DNA of 64,000 nt from assembly GCA_030141605.1 (NCBI GenBank), contig JAQGDQ010000250.1, positions 1 through 64,000 on the forward strand, read 5' to 3'. The notes below the pieces were generated by a model that was not told the DNA's origin, did not search any database, and saw only the letters and a program-made list of their open reading frames with translations. How positions within the stretch are numbered: position 1 is the first letter of the stretch; the number at the start of each line of letters is the position of its first letter. The position numbers and the translations under genes were made by a program. The DNA comes from Tubiluchus corallicola (Eukaryota > Priapulida > Priapulimorpha > Priapulimorphida > Tubiluchidae). Below, one piece after another: positions 13,078 through 26,899 of this stretch.

Positions 13078-13087
13078 TGTGTGTGTC
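12797..13087. repeat. GT-rich array with higher-order structure
   Basis: Runs of (GT)n, (GTGC)n and GTATGC alternate. The block GCATATATGAGGATG recurs at 12889, 12955 and 13033, so the array was amplified as units of 66-78 bp rather than simply by slippage. The Cys/Val and His/Thr frames across it are artefacts of composition. Confidence 0.95.
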
Positions 13088-13526
13088 TAATGTCTTCAAA
13101 TTTCATCAAGTTAACGTACGTCAAATTACATCATTGCGTTTTTGTAACAATCCTATCATAAAAAGTGCAACAGCAAGATTTTCGTATGCACATTCAATAG
13201 AGCTTCTTAACATACAGCAAAGATTCTTTTATCTATAAGAATACGGAATTTTGTTGCATTTGCTAAGTGAGGAAAGTCAAATCAAATACCAAAACATGCG
13301 TACTAGTCTGACAATTATTGTAATTGACACAATGCACGAATGCGAGTTAACTGCCACAAATAACATTATCAATTACAGTAAGCGATCCCCTGTGTAAAGT
13401 GAATTTATACGATTTACTTGCTATATGATTACCAGGCAGATGATAAGAGAAAGTTTGTTTTATCACTTTTGCGACTAGATTTATGCAAAGAAAACAATTG
13501 CTTTTTTGACTCAGAAGAAAAACACT
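13088..13526. other. no gene recognised
   Basis: AT-rich spacer between the GT array and the left arm of the next inverted-repeat element. Confidence 0.5.
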
Positions 13527-13718
13527 GCATCACTTAATGTCATCGTTAACTAGTAATGGCGCAAATACACTATATGCATATACGTATTAGTTTTTCTATA
13601 AACTAATTAATATGCTATCGATATTTTTTATACTAATAGGTCATCCAGTGAGGATTAAAGAGAAGCCACAAATTAGCTGAGATATAGGTGTTAAATTGCC
13701 ATGGCATTTTCTGTTAGG

Positions 13719-13857
13719 CACAACTGTTTGTGGTGTATTAGGGACTTTGTATTATGTTACTCTAATAGAAATACAGCTAGTAGATCACAACTGTTTGTGG
13801 TGTATTAGGGACTTTGTATTATGTTACTCTAATAGAAATACAGGTGTGATCTACTAG
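13719..13857. repeat. 67-bp direct tandem duplication plus small inverted repeat
   Basis: CACAACTGTTTGTGGTG begins at 13719 and again at 13786. The copies are identical through TAATAGAAATACAG. The first copy ends in CTAGTAGATCACA and the second runs into its reverse complement TGTGATCTACTAG. The near identity suggests a recent duplication at the inner edge of the left arm. Confidence 0.9.
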
Positions 13858-14231
13858 CTGTGATGTCACTAAAACTTACAGGCTTTATTTGGAAAGAAGC
13901 ATCTAATAACGGAATTGCATAGTTTTTCTTGGAATGTAAATTGTATTTTCAATATTTCATTCAAGGCAATTCTTCATCAACAAGCTCATGTAGCAGCAAA
14001 TTGACTGAATTAAATGTAGTACACGCGGTGTGAAACAACCATTATATACATTAACACTTCTCACGTAGTATAGTATTATTATCTATTAAAGGCGTAATCA
14101 GCGTTACTTGTCCACGATATTGATTCTTGTAGCAAATGCGTCTACACGATTTATAATAATAATAATGAGCCAGAACACCAGAGATCACAGCCGTTGCCAT
14201 TACTTGAGAAAATATTGTTACGGTGACGAAA

Positions 14232-14585
14232 TGCTATTTATTTTCGACTCCCCTCCTCCCACTCTACATCGTGATGGTCTCGTCCGTACGAAGCCATTGC
14301 ACAGTGGCGTTGAATACCAGGTGTAAACCGTCGCTATGAAATGGCTTCGTTAATTCAGTAGGTAAACAGACACGTGTTTTTGCCGTCACAGCACCTGTTC
14401 CGTAGACACAGCCAGCATGAAGTACACAGGGCAAGTTTATCTCAGTAAATCTCTGTCTGACTTTATAAAGTTTGCTTCATCCTGGCAGTGAACCCGGACT
14501 ACTTGGCCTCCGAAATACGAGGTAACGAACCGACCAGGGGGCCACCAATCAGTGCCCCTAGCGGTGAAGACCCACAACGTTACAA
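14232..14585 (-). mobile_element. tRNA-derived SINE, copy 1
   Basis: On the minus strand the 5' part is tRNA-like. An A-box-like TGGTCGGTTCG lies at 14536-14526 and a B-box-like GGTTCACTGCC at 14494-14484, 31 bases apart, close to tRNA spacing. The body continues to a conserved distal end (complement of CTCCCACTCTACATC). The same order of blocks is found at 40.8-41.2 kb and 59.7-60.1 kb, which defines the family. RNA polymerase III transcription is expected from the boxes but is inferred. Confidence 0.75.
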
Positions 14586-15392
14586 TATTATATTACACAT
14601 CATTTTTATCCTACCATAACCAGTCTATGCCACCTAAACAATTATATTTTCCCTCACAAGCAGCAGTAAAATTGTAACATCAACTGTTTGCAAATTTTAA
14701 CGACTGTAATTTATTGGATTCCTAGCGAGCCGTAAGCAATGAGCGTCAGTCTAAAATTTCACAGCAAATGCTCACGATGTCAAATTTTGAGAAAATTTGC
14801 TTTATATCCGCTTGCTATACATGATTTAAATCGGCTTTATTAGAAGAAACATTTGTATACGTTCATACGGGTAAAGCAATGACAGAACAGAGCAGGTTCA
14901 GAGTCGAAATCACTTTTAACACAAGAGTGTACATCTCATATATATATATATATTGCTATCTCATCACATCTCATCTCATATATTGCTATTATAGTTTGTT
15001 TGGGTGATAGCCAGTGACCAGTCCGCGGATTTAGTTCCTTGCTGTTATCTATATCATAAGCAAAAGTGCCACACTGAACACGGGCTATGTTATTTTACTG
15101 TTTACTTTTTATTAATGCACAAATATATGTGTATCTGTGCCTAATGAACAATAAATGAATACAATTTAACGTAATACACCACAAACAGTTTCTGCCAAAC
15201 AGAAAGTACAGTACTGTGACAATATAGACCTATATCTCAGCCATTTTGTGGCTTCTCTTCAATCCCCTCACTGGCTGACCTATTAGTATATACGCTATAG
15301 AAATGGGATATTAACCAGTTTATAGAAAAACTAATACACATGTGAATATAGTGTATTTGCGCCATTACTGATTAACAATGACATTAAGTGCA

Positions 15393-16611
15393 ATATGATG
15401 AAACTGTATATGGGTGCAAGCAAGATAACTAACTACTAAATAGGACGAACAGTCACGGCATGTAAGTGTTTGTTCATGATAGTTAAGCAGTGCCTAATTT
15501 CATTAGCAAATCGATAGACGACCCCCTGGAAACCTCCTTTGGGACGATTTCTTCTGTCATACTGCCATATTTTTCACGGTGATGTAAAATACTAAAACGG
15601 CTTTGCTAGTTCAGTATCTCGTCCTGGGATGATAACTGATAGATTCCGGTCCCGCTGCAATCATTCGTTATTTGCAGTACTAGCCCAGTGGACAGTTGGA
15701 GTGTTGGTGTTCCAGCTTCCATCCAACAGTATGCAGAACTGTGTAAAAAAATCTCTATTTTGGGTCAGTGAAAGTTCTGTATATTTGCCTAGATGCAGAA
15801 ACAGCACATTTGAGTTTTTTACACAAAAGAAATGGAAGTGATGCTGACAAGCCACTGGTACAGCAGTGTCTAGTTTCTTGCAGGATTAAATGCTGTGTTT
15901 ACCTGAAGGCAGATTTCTTTTATTTTAGAGCTGTGGGTGCCTGCTGTCTACAATAGACGTAATGGACATAATGACGATGATGATCACAAGAGAACACTGG
16001 CAAAGAAACCACGCTTTGAAGCCACACAAGTTGCACAAGAGATGTGTCAGCTGCGCTTCACTTCGTGTTTCCGCCCCGCAGTAAAGCTTTTAAATCGGAC
16101 AAAAACTCAAAATAGTGGCTACTGCCACGTGCAAGTTGCGTTTTGCCGGTCATATGGTAGTCAGAAGTGTAAATAACGAAAACAACGAACACGCATTCAT
16201 GTAATTCAAGTCGATAATCTAGACTATGAAGTTAAACATGCAGTACCAGCTGAGTTTGGCATTTTGCTCAATGCTAAACTTATATTTACATTCATCTGCA
16301 CGTCTAGCACATTCTCCTCTTAAATGGGCTCTTTCAAAAACATCTACTCTCGCTCTCTGACATCATTGGACTAAAAGATGTGCCCGTAAAAGCTGAGTTC
16401 CAGAAATATTCAAAGTTCAGCGAGCAGAATTTGACCCCCAAATATATAAAGTAACAGCTAAATGTCACTCAACGAATGACATTAATGCTTAAGGGCTTGA
16501 GGCTGCTAATAAAAACGTTTAAGAAGCATTTTTGATTAGTTGTTTCTATTATTTCAGTAAACCACACTCAAGGTGGTTTAAAGAGCTGTAAAAGAATTAG
16601 TTTATTGTAAC
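15393..16611. other. no gene recognised
   Basis: 1.2 kb. Overlapping frames of 60-80 codons at 15629-16176 have no recognisable domain and conflict with each other. Confidence 0.45.
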
Positions 16612-16680
16612 CAAATGGAACTCAGAAGCGGGAACAGTTAATTTTACTAATATAGTCATTTTTTATGGAAGTACGAACTT

Positions 16681-16945
16681 GGATTAGTTCCTTTTCTTAT
16701 TGAACGAAAATTCGTTCCCTTGTTTACTTCCACTTAGAGTTCACCTAATGAGCAAAAAACGACGAGAACGGTAAATTCGTTTTTGGTGCTTCGTAATGGA
16801 ACTAGTTCCTTTGCTAAAAAGTTAGAACTAGAAAGTTGAATTAGTTCTTATTTTGCTGAAGAACTTGCAACTGCAAGTTAGTTCTTTTTCTTACCGGAGA
16901 ACTCGGATTTGAACTAGTTCCTAAAACTAAGGAACGTTCGCAGTA
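16681..16945. repeat. degenerate ~39-bp repeats containing GAACTAGTTCC-like palindromes
   Basis: TTAGTTCCTTTT-like words recur at about 16685, 16803, 16841, 16880 and 16917, with the last four 37-40 bp apart. Two copies are the full palindrome GAACTAGTTC. This may be part of a decayed DNA transposon. Confidence 0.5.
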
Positions 16946-16983
16946 TACAAACATGGTGATTTAGTCCTTTTCTGGGTTGCTGT

Positions 16984-17534
16984 TTAAAGGAAAACCAGAT
17001 GATTGTGTAAACATTAGTTCAGAATAAAGAATGCTCTAAAATATTGAAAACTACAATAGCTTATTTTAAATCAAAGCTTAGATTAAATAATAATTACCTC
17101 GGATACTCAAATTTCGTTAAACTTTCAAAGCTACGCGCGGCTCAGTGAATCTACTAAGATTGGCAACGGCGCCTTTTTGTCACGTGCGCGTGGCCGACAA
17201 ATAGAAGGCGGTACCGTGATAACCATGATCATGAACTGCAGTGTTAGTTTCTGACGTCATATGATGTAGAGCCCATTTTCGTGACATCACGCGTTTAAGC
17301 AGTAACACTTACGCAAACGTGCTTGACGCGCAAGGGAAGATGCCTGCCATTGCACAAACTGTGGTTAGTTTCTGACGTAAGCAATAGCTGTGTTCGGTTG
17401 CCGTTAATTAACTTTCTAAGCTAATTATTCAAATATAAGAAACAATTGCTAACTTTTATAGGCAAGAAAATGTATATTTTGGACAGTAAATTAAAATGAG
17501 ATTGAGTCTAAACAATCGTCTGGCCTTCCTTTAA
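16984..17534 (+). mobile_element. TTAA-bounded element, family A copy 1
   Basis: A unit of about 551 bp bounded by TTAA at 16984-16987 and 17531-17534. Its ends are inverted repeats: left AGGAAAACCAGATGATTGT, right (reverse complement) AGGAAGGCCAGACGATTGT. It contains GTTTCTGACGTCATATGATG and a second GTTAGTTTCTGACGT. A second copy in opposite orientation at 54126-54681 stops at the same TTAA boundaries. TTAA target sites are characteristic of piggyBac-like elements, but the terminal bases are not the usual CCC, so the superfamily is an inference. No transposase is present. Confidence 0.8.
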
Positions 17535-20904
<3,370 letters not shown>

Positions 20905-20957
20905 GGCACCCAGGATTCGAACCCAGAAACTTGTGGTATCAGTAAGTAAGTACTTAC
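20905..20957 (-). other. tRNA-like B-box segment directly after the exon 2 splice donor
   Basis: On the minus strand, GGTTCGAATCC at 20923-20913 is a perfect polymerase III B box inside a T-arm-like CTGGG...CCTGG context. The donor GTAAGT of GPCR exon 2 is about 34 bases upstream, where the A box would be expected (GGGTAAGTAC). It is probably the head of a tRNA-derived SINE placed at the exon edge. A true tRNA is unlikely because the acceptor and anticodon arms do not pair convincingly. Confidence 0.45.
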
Positions 20958-21081
20958 CCAAAATGGTATAACCGGTAAGCTTATCAATATGGCTACCAAC
21001 CACGTGATCAAGAGAATTTTGCGCCCATTTCTCATGGTGCACACTGTCCGAGATCTCATTGGGTACACAATAACGACAAAT
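20958..21081 (-). CDS. class A GPCR, exon 2 (intracellular loop 2 and TM4)
   Basis: This minus-strand exon starts after a good acceptor (T-rich tract, TTTTTTGTACAG) at 21081 and ends before a strong donor (TTTTGG/GTAAGT) at 20958. It is 124 nt: one base completes the Arg codon split with exon 1, followed by 41 full codons, so the downstream intron is phase 0. Joined to exon 1 it makes ERF followed by VVIVYPM, the class A DRY-region position (here E-R-F) with the conserved loop-2 proline. Then comes a basic loop (RSRTVCTMRNGRK) and TM4 with the conserved Trp (ITWLVAILISLPVIPFW). Extended past the donor, the frame continues for 44 more codons into a tRNA-like repeat. That extension has no receptor-like content, which supports splicing at GTAAGT. 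TM4 ends the visible receptor, so extracellular loop 2, TM5-TM7 and the tail are missing. Confidence 0.85.
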
Positions 21082-21236
21082 CTGTACAAAAAATGAACAA
21101 AATTTAATGCGTTGCAGTCAGGAATTATGTTAACAAAAATTTCAGTGAGATGAAAAAACTAAGCCACAGATTATTATTATTATTTTTGTGGCTTTGCCAT
21201 TTGTTTGAGCTTAACATTTTCTTAATCAGCTGCAAC

Positions 21237-21860
21237 TTAAAGGAAGACAGGATGATTTTTCGTATACTATCCCATTTTGAAGTCCGATAAATTGTATACA
21301 TTTTCACACAATTAATGCTGCAAAAGTGTTTCTGATAATTAAATAATAGATTAAAAACTTAATTAACGGCGGGCGAGCCCAACTATTGATGACATCACAA
21401 ACTAACATAATTTTCAACAGCAAAAATATTCCACTAGCGTGTTGCACGTGTCTGCGAAAGTGAAAATTCAAGTACAGTGCTACTGTAAGATATTCAGTGT
21501 GTTGTACTAAAACTAAGCAAGTTTTAAGATAAAAATTTAAATTTCAAATTTACTGCTGTGCTAGCGCATGAGCAGTCGAACGTGTGTAATTCGTCATAAA
21601 CTAACACATCTAAACTGAAAGGTACGGCACCTGTTTTTGTACAATGCGTTCCGAAATGTAGGCGCTAGTGCCAGTCTAACTAGCGAACGGCGAAATGCAT
21701 GTAACAGCGAAGAACTAGTGGCGCGAATACGAAATTGTGTTTATGTGGTAATAATTCTTTCGCGTAAGTCATTTTTGAAAAAATAGTATGTTTCCTTTTA
21801 ATATTTTAAAGACTACAATGTTTTGACCCACACTTTAAGATTAGGTCCGTTTGGCTTTAA
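21237..21860 (+). mobile_element. TTAA-bounded element, family B copy 1
   Basis: About 624 bp from TTAA (21237-21240) to TTAA (21857-21860). The left end TTAAAGGAAGACAGGATGAT resembles family A ends. The unit is repeated in opposite orientation at 52628-53240 with shared blocks such as AACTAACACATCTAAACTGA, TGTTGCACGTGT and GTAGGCGCTAGTGCC (with substitutions). No transposase frame. It lies inside the GPCR intron. Confidence 0.75.
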
Positions 21861-21956
21861 AATTTTCCAATGACACACTGGGAACTACAATAGGAAATTC
21901 AAAATTATAATCTTATTATGGTTTCGCGAAAAAAACGCTTGAACATTTATTTACAT

Positions 21957-22285
21957 CTATGTGATGAGTGGGACAATCTGGCTAGGCCACCAGGGACAGT
22001 GCAACACTGAGAAAAATGGCGTAAAAACACCAAAAATGACTGCTGCACGTATTTTAGATAATTGTGTCATTCCACGAAAGGAAATGCTATAATATAGGTG
22101 ACAGGATGAACGTAACTTATGGAAATATGGGTAGCTGTGGGTAAGCCACCAAGGACAAAGCAAGACGAAAACAGAATAATAATTAAGACTGAGAAAAATG
22201 ACGTGTGAACAGTAAAATTGACAGGTGCACATAATTTAGATCATTATATCATTACTCGGAAAAAGTTATAATATTGATGTCAGCT
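21957..22285. repeat. diverged tandem duplication (~170 bp units)
   Basis: Unit 1 (about 21980-22105) and unit 2 (about 22140-22285) share GCCACCAGGGACA / GCCACCAAGGACA, ACTGAGAAAAATGRCGT, GCACRTAWTTTAGATMATT and TATAATATNGNTGWCAG in the same order. The copies are clearly diverged. Confidence 0.7.
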
Positions 22286-23574
22286 TGGAGCCATTGGTCA
22301 GCTTGACTATAACATTTAGTTTAATTTAATGCTTTATTTCAAAACAAGTTCGTATTTAGTTACTGTAGCACAAACATTAATGTAAGTTTATCTTACTATC
22401 AGTAGAAACCATGGCGGTCCAACTTAATGATAAAAGAATCGATCATTGCAGTTATTGGTTCATGTTATCCACATGTATTTTATTAGCACACCACAAGCAG
22501 AACTTGCCTGAAATACTTGTGCACCTAACACGCCACAAGCCCTTTACAGGAAACATGTTTAAATACTCAAATAATATTTTAAAAATGTTTTAAACAGCCT
22601 GACCAAAATTGAACAGTCTATTAGAAGAAGAAAAAATGGCGATATTCCTGCTGTTAAAAAAGTAAAAAAATATATTATTTTTGTTACTCACTACAAGTAA
22701 ACGAATATGCCTTCGTATTTGATGTAGGACTGAAACTGTAACGCCAAACTGTTTCAATAATACTTCTCACGATTAAACATTTTCAAGACATTTTTTTGCT
22801 AACGTGACAGCGGCATAATGCTTTTTAGACAAAGACGCCTGCAGACACTTTTTGCTGAAGTAACAAGAATAATAGAGCTTTTATCTGAAGTGTCCACGCT
22901 GCATGTCGTTTTGCCCTGGGCTTTTATCTAAAATGACCACGCGGCGAATAATGCATGCATTTTCGCGAAACCTTATAACATAATGAGAAGAGATGTCTTG
23001 CTATAGGCAATGAAACATCAAATACTTGTACGCCTAACGATACTTGGCACGTTATTCACCTCATTACGAGCGAATCCGTGACGTTGAAACTAGCATGGAT
23101 CAGGAATTTCGCTCGTGTCGCAACTTACAGTACAATATAATTTGGTTTAAATTTAACATTTTAATATTTTATATCAAAAATATCCGTACAAACTTTACGG
23201 CTACTATAACGCTTCCTGAGTGGACATATTGTCCGAAACTTTGCTAATTATGTGCTCATACTTAGTCAAACTAAAGGCGTTCATTGTACAAACTAATTAT
23301 AATCTTAAACTAATATTTATATTAATATTAAATTAAACTATTTATAATCTTAAATTTAAACTATTGAAGAATGATGAAGAAATTCCGCGGTTATTTTATA
23401 TTTTTGAAACCAAATTGGGCTGAGACAAAAAATAGTTAGAAAGCTCGAAAGCAAGTCAGATTTTGGGTCATTGTTTGTGCATTTGGACTGCATTAATATG
23501 TCTGCTGAAGACGTTCGACTTGCAATCTTAAAGTTCTACTTCACGTCTAAAGCTGAGTTTACTAGTTGGCGTGA
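22286..23574. other. intronic AT-rich sequence, no gene recognised
   Basis: 1.3 kb inside the GPCR intron. Frames at 22411-22593 and 23044-23247 (plus) have no domain. Confidence 0.45.
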
Positions 23575-23699
23575 ACATTTTAATTTATAATCTTTTCTAA
23601 TAACGTCTTTCAAACAGGTAAGCCTGATGCAAAATAATATAACTTTGTACGGAAAGTTTTTTGGGCGTACTTTAAAATTGCATTTTGTTTCCTTTAATG
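23575..23699 (+). mobile_element. fragment of TTAA-bounded family C
   Basis: It matches the middle of the family C copies: CTTTCAAACAGGTAAGC, then ATAACTTTGTACGGAAAG and TTTTTTGGG. It stops at TTTCCTTTAA (23690-23699), which looks like an element end, so this is an internally deleted or truncated copy. Confidence 0.6.
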
Positions 23700-24811
23700 A
23701 TACTTTGAGTATTCAGTTTATTTCTTTTGACTGTGGCATCTGCACGCTCAATAAGATCTTTTAACCTCAGACAAAGTCTTAGTGTTTTTTCATCATAATC
23801 ATTTCAAATTTCTTGTTCATAGAAGAAATGAAAACTGACAAGCGAGTTCATTAGAAAATACCAGGCTGTCGTCTAGACGCAATTACCGCTACGTTATCGT
23901 TCATGCACGAAGCGAAAGATTTCTCAGATAATTAGACAACGCCGTCTTGATTTCTAATGATCCATTAAGCACAACAAACTGGAACAGAACGTACAAGCAA
24001 ACGAATCGATTGAACAGTGAAATAGGGGCGCTGTTGAATTACCAAATAACTGACTAACTGACTTGATAGATGGCCGAAGGACCGACTGACAAACCGACAG
24101 ACTGCTGACTCAAAGGCAGGCTGATTATTGTCTAGCTTGCTTGGCTGGTTGATGGCCAGTCGACTGACTGTCGGTTAACTATTTGCCTACCAACCAACCA
24201 ACCAACCCACCAACCATCTAACTAACCACCAGCTCTTGCCTTTGGCTGTTTGGCTTGTTGATTGACTGAATCAGCCGGTTATTTATGACCGTAAAGGTGC
24301 TCGTAATTAACTAACAAAGTGAATGATTCGTGGACTGAATTACTTCTAAAAACACTTTAACGAAACGAAATATAAAATAATTACGTCGCTTAATAGCATC
24401 GTTTATTCTTTGGCTTTTCATAAACAAGTTTGCCAGAAGCTCATAATTTCAAAAACTACAAGATGGATTTCATTAAAAACTACTAATAATGATGCTTAAT
24501 GATGTAACAAGCTTTCATAGTGGAATCATAATCTTCTTTCAAGCATTACTGCATCGTGCAATTAAGACAACCACGTAAGTCAGAGAAATTTATTGCGAAT
24601 AATTACTCAAAGTTATTTGGTAATTGCAGTGAAAGTGAATAAACCAGACTAAGGAGATGGAAAGGAAGCGTAGCGGAAGAATTCTCAAGTTACGCTGAAT
24701 TCAGTGAGTCACTGAGTGCATGATGAATATTTCGCTGAGCCGAATCTCAGCCGATTATAACTGCTACTAAAAAGAAACAGAGCTAAATTAGAAAGTCTGC
24801 AAAATTTTTAC
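23700..24811. other. intronic sequence with short GACTGACT / CCAACCAA repeats
   Basis: Degenerate tetranucleotide repeats of the ACTG and AACC types occupy about 24045-24240. The rest is AT-rich without recognisable features. Confidence 0.5.
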
Positions 24812-24892
24812 ACGTCAACTTGGACTTGAACCCAAGATCTTCTGTACTTCGGGTAGCTATATTAGGAATAGGAACCGTTGGGACGCTGCATT
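24812..24892 (-). other. tRNA-like sequence, probable SINE head
   Basis: On the minus strand, GGTTCAAGTCC at 24832-24822 matches a B box. It is preceded by an anticodon-arm-like segment (CGAAGTACAGAAG) and TATAGCTAC where a D arm would lie. The arms pair poorly, so it is not called as a working tRNA. Confidence 0.45.
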
Positions 24893-25934
24893 CTTTGGAG
24901 TGCGGTGTTCTTGACTTTTTTCACTTTTAAATCCATAAGTAAATTCACTTTTGAAAGAATGCCAATAAGAGCAAAATCTTAAACTGAAAGGCTACGCTAA
25001 ACTTTTGCAAGAGAATCCAATGATTTCATTTTACAGCCAAATGTCTATCAAATGCTTTAAGTGCATATCAATACACATCAATACACGCCCCATAAAATTC
25101 ATCAAATAAATGCTCAAACCCAAACAGATATATCATACACACACATGTACAACCATGTCAAGTGATTCCCTTTAGAATAGGTATATATAGGTAAACTGGA
25201 TATCTACCACGCGCAAACTGGTTTATAGAAAAGTTGGCGTTGTTGTCATGGTTAAAGTGACAATCAAGATTTATGCACCCATTTCACCGACGTGAAAAAG
25301 CCTTTGGTCCTCTGCACCATGGAGTTGTTTTTGTTTTATTAATTAGAATGGGGATAAATAATAAATTTTTAAACATTTTTCAAAATACGCAACCCAGGGC
25401 TACTCTTCCCTGGGGACGTAACTGAAAGCGTTGCGTCTACTATACGATTAAAGCAGGGATGAATTTTGAATGCTGCTTTGTTTTCAATAATTAATGTTAA
25501 TGACTTGGCTCAATATATTTAATTCTGAATGTGGCTCTGTTGATGTTTATGCCGTCAAAGTAAATTGCAGGCCCCACCCCCAATGATGCATACAGACGAT
25601 TAATACAAATGTCAAATATCCATTTATTCACTGCAAACTCGGTTTATTTTGTAGTAAATGAGTATGTTGTATACTGAGAGTGATTAATGAAAGCCTAAGA
25701 AGCCTGGCGCAGATGTTTCTACTATAACTTTAATTGAAAAGACTTTTACACTCTTGATCTTTATGTTTCCATATTCATCGTCAAGAATCAACAAAATAGT
25801 CTATAACAAAGACTAAGAACCTTACTGGACAGGCAAATGGCTTTTATACCATGATCTGTATACAGTTTGGCTCGAAATGTATTTAACTACTGAACCCATT
25901 ATTATATGAGAGAGCTCTTCTGAGTCTTGTCATC
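24893..25934. other. intronic sequence, no gene recognised
   Basis: 1 kb inside the GPCR intron with no recognised domain or RNA. Confidence 0.45.
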
Positions 25935-25979
25935 TTTAACATGAATAAAAGTTGATTGTCCTTTACAGTCTCACAATAG

Positions 25980-26067
<88 letters not shown>

Positions 26068-26757
26068 TATTTATTTCAGGAGCTTTCGCCCTAACGGCCT
26101 CATCAGCTGGATAGAATTTTGCTGCTGACCTGAGAGAGTGACGAACAGTCTAACCTAACCTCTCTCAGGTTAGTAGCACAAGCGGGGTCAGTTTTAAGCC
26201 ATTTTGAGAGATTTCTTCAAATTGAGCCCTGCGCCAAGAGTTGAGGACTCTATAATGAATTGATGGTGTGCAGTATGCACGAAGTTTCGTGATACTGTTA
26301 AGACAGTGACACCATTCAGTTCTCTCCTCGTATATCTACGTTTCAATATTTTTTACTGCTCATTTGTTTATTTGTTTTGTAATTTCAGTTTATCGTCTTA
26401 CTTTTAGAAGGTACGTGCACAAATTGTATGTCAGTAAATATCTTGTCTTGTAACAAAACATTAAACATTTCATACAGGTTTTCAATTGCTAGTACATATC
26501 ATTGTGGCTAGTGGTGGACCCTCAATCCCTTAACACTTTGTGGCTAAGACTGGCGTACTACACGAAGCATAAAACATCAATCTTCAGTTTTGTAGGGGCC
26601 ATCGTTAGTAGTTTTCTAACTGGGCGCCGCACTTCCTAGCACAGGCCCTGAGCACAAATCTATTCAGCTGATGAGCCCATTGGGAAAAACCACAAGAAAT
26701 AAATAAATAATCCGTTGTGAGACTATAAAGGCTATTCAACATTTTATTCATGTTAAA
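25935..26757. mobile_element. inverted-repeat element with an ATTT array in one arm
   Basis: The left arm (25935-26130) and the reverse complement of the right arm (26652-26757) share AACATGAATAAAA, TAGTCTCACAA, GATTATTTATTTATTT and CTCATCAGCTG. The left arm is longer because its TTTA run has expanded to about 24 repeats. A separate perfect hairpin ACCTGAGAGAG...CTCTCTCAGGT lies at 26128-26170. No coding capacity. Confidence 0.65.
25978..26077. repeat. (TTTA)n microsatellite
   Basis: About 24 tandem TTTA units, nearly uninterrupted. Confidence 0.98.
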
Positions 26758-26899
26758 CCTGCTATTATTCCATGTGAGTCTGAAATATAACAGGCTTTCC
26801 CTTTCATTAATATTGAAAAGACAATGGATAGATAGATAGAAATTCTGTTGGGACTGAACTCTCGTAGTGCTACAGTTATTTTCAATTAGTTTTATTTAC

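Larger units (their letters stand above)
13527..15392. mobile_element. 1.9-kb element with ~215-bp inverted arms
   Basis: The left arm (13527-13740) and the reverse complement of the right arm (15172-15392) are similar throughout. Shared blocks include AGTAATGGCGCAAATACAC, ATTAGTTTTTCTATAAACT, ACTAATAGGTCA and GTTTGTGGTGTATTA. The interior has no transposase-like frame, and a tRNA-derived SINE copy lies inside it. It is either a non-autonomous long-terminal-inverted-repeat DNA element or two copies of a shorter element in opposite orientation. Confidence 0.65.
21082..26899 (-). other. intron of the GPCR gene
   Basis: 5,818 bp, GT...AG, interrupting the codon for the Arg of the E-R-F motif after its second base (phase 2). 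It contains a TTAA-bounded element, a tandem duplication, a fragment of a second TTAA family, a tRNA-like SINE head and a long inverted-repeat element. I recognised no further exon in it. Its large size and repeat load fit the general genome style. Confidence 0.8.

Noticed and set aside
12756-13238. Cys/Val and His/Thr frames.
   Set aside because: Translations of a GT-rich array. Open frames on both strands indicate composition, not coding.
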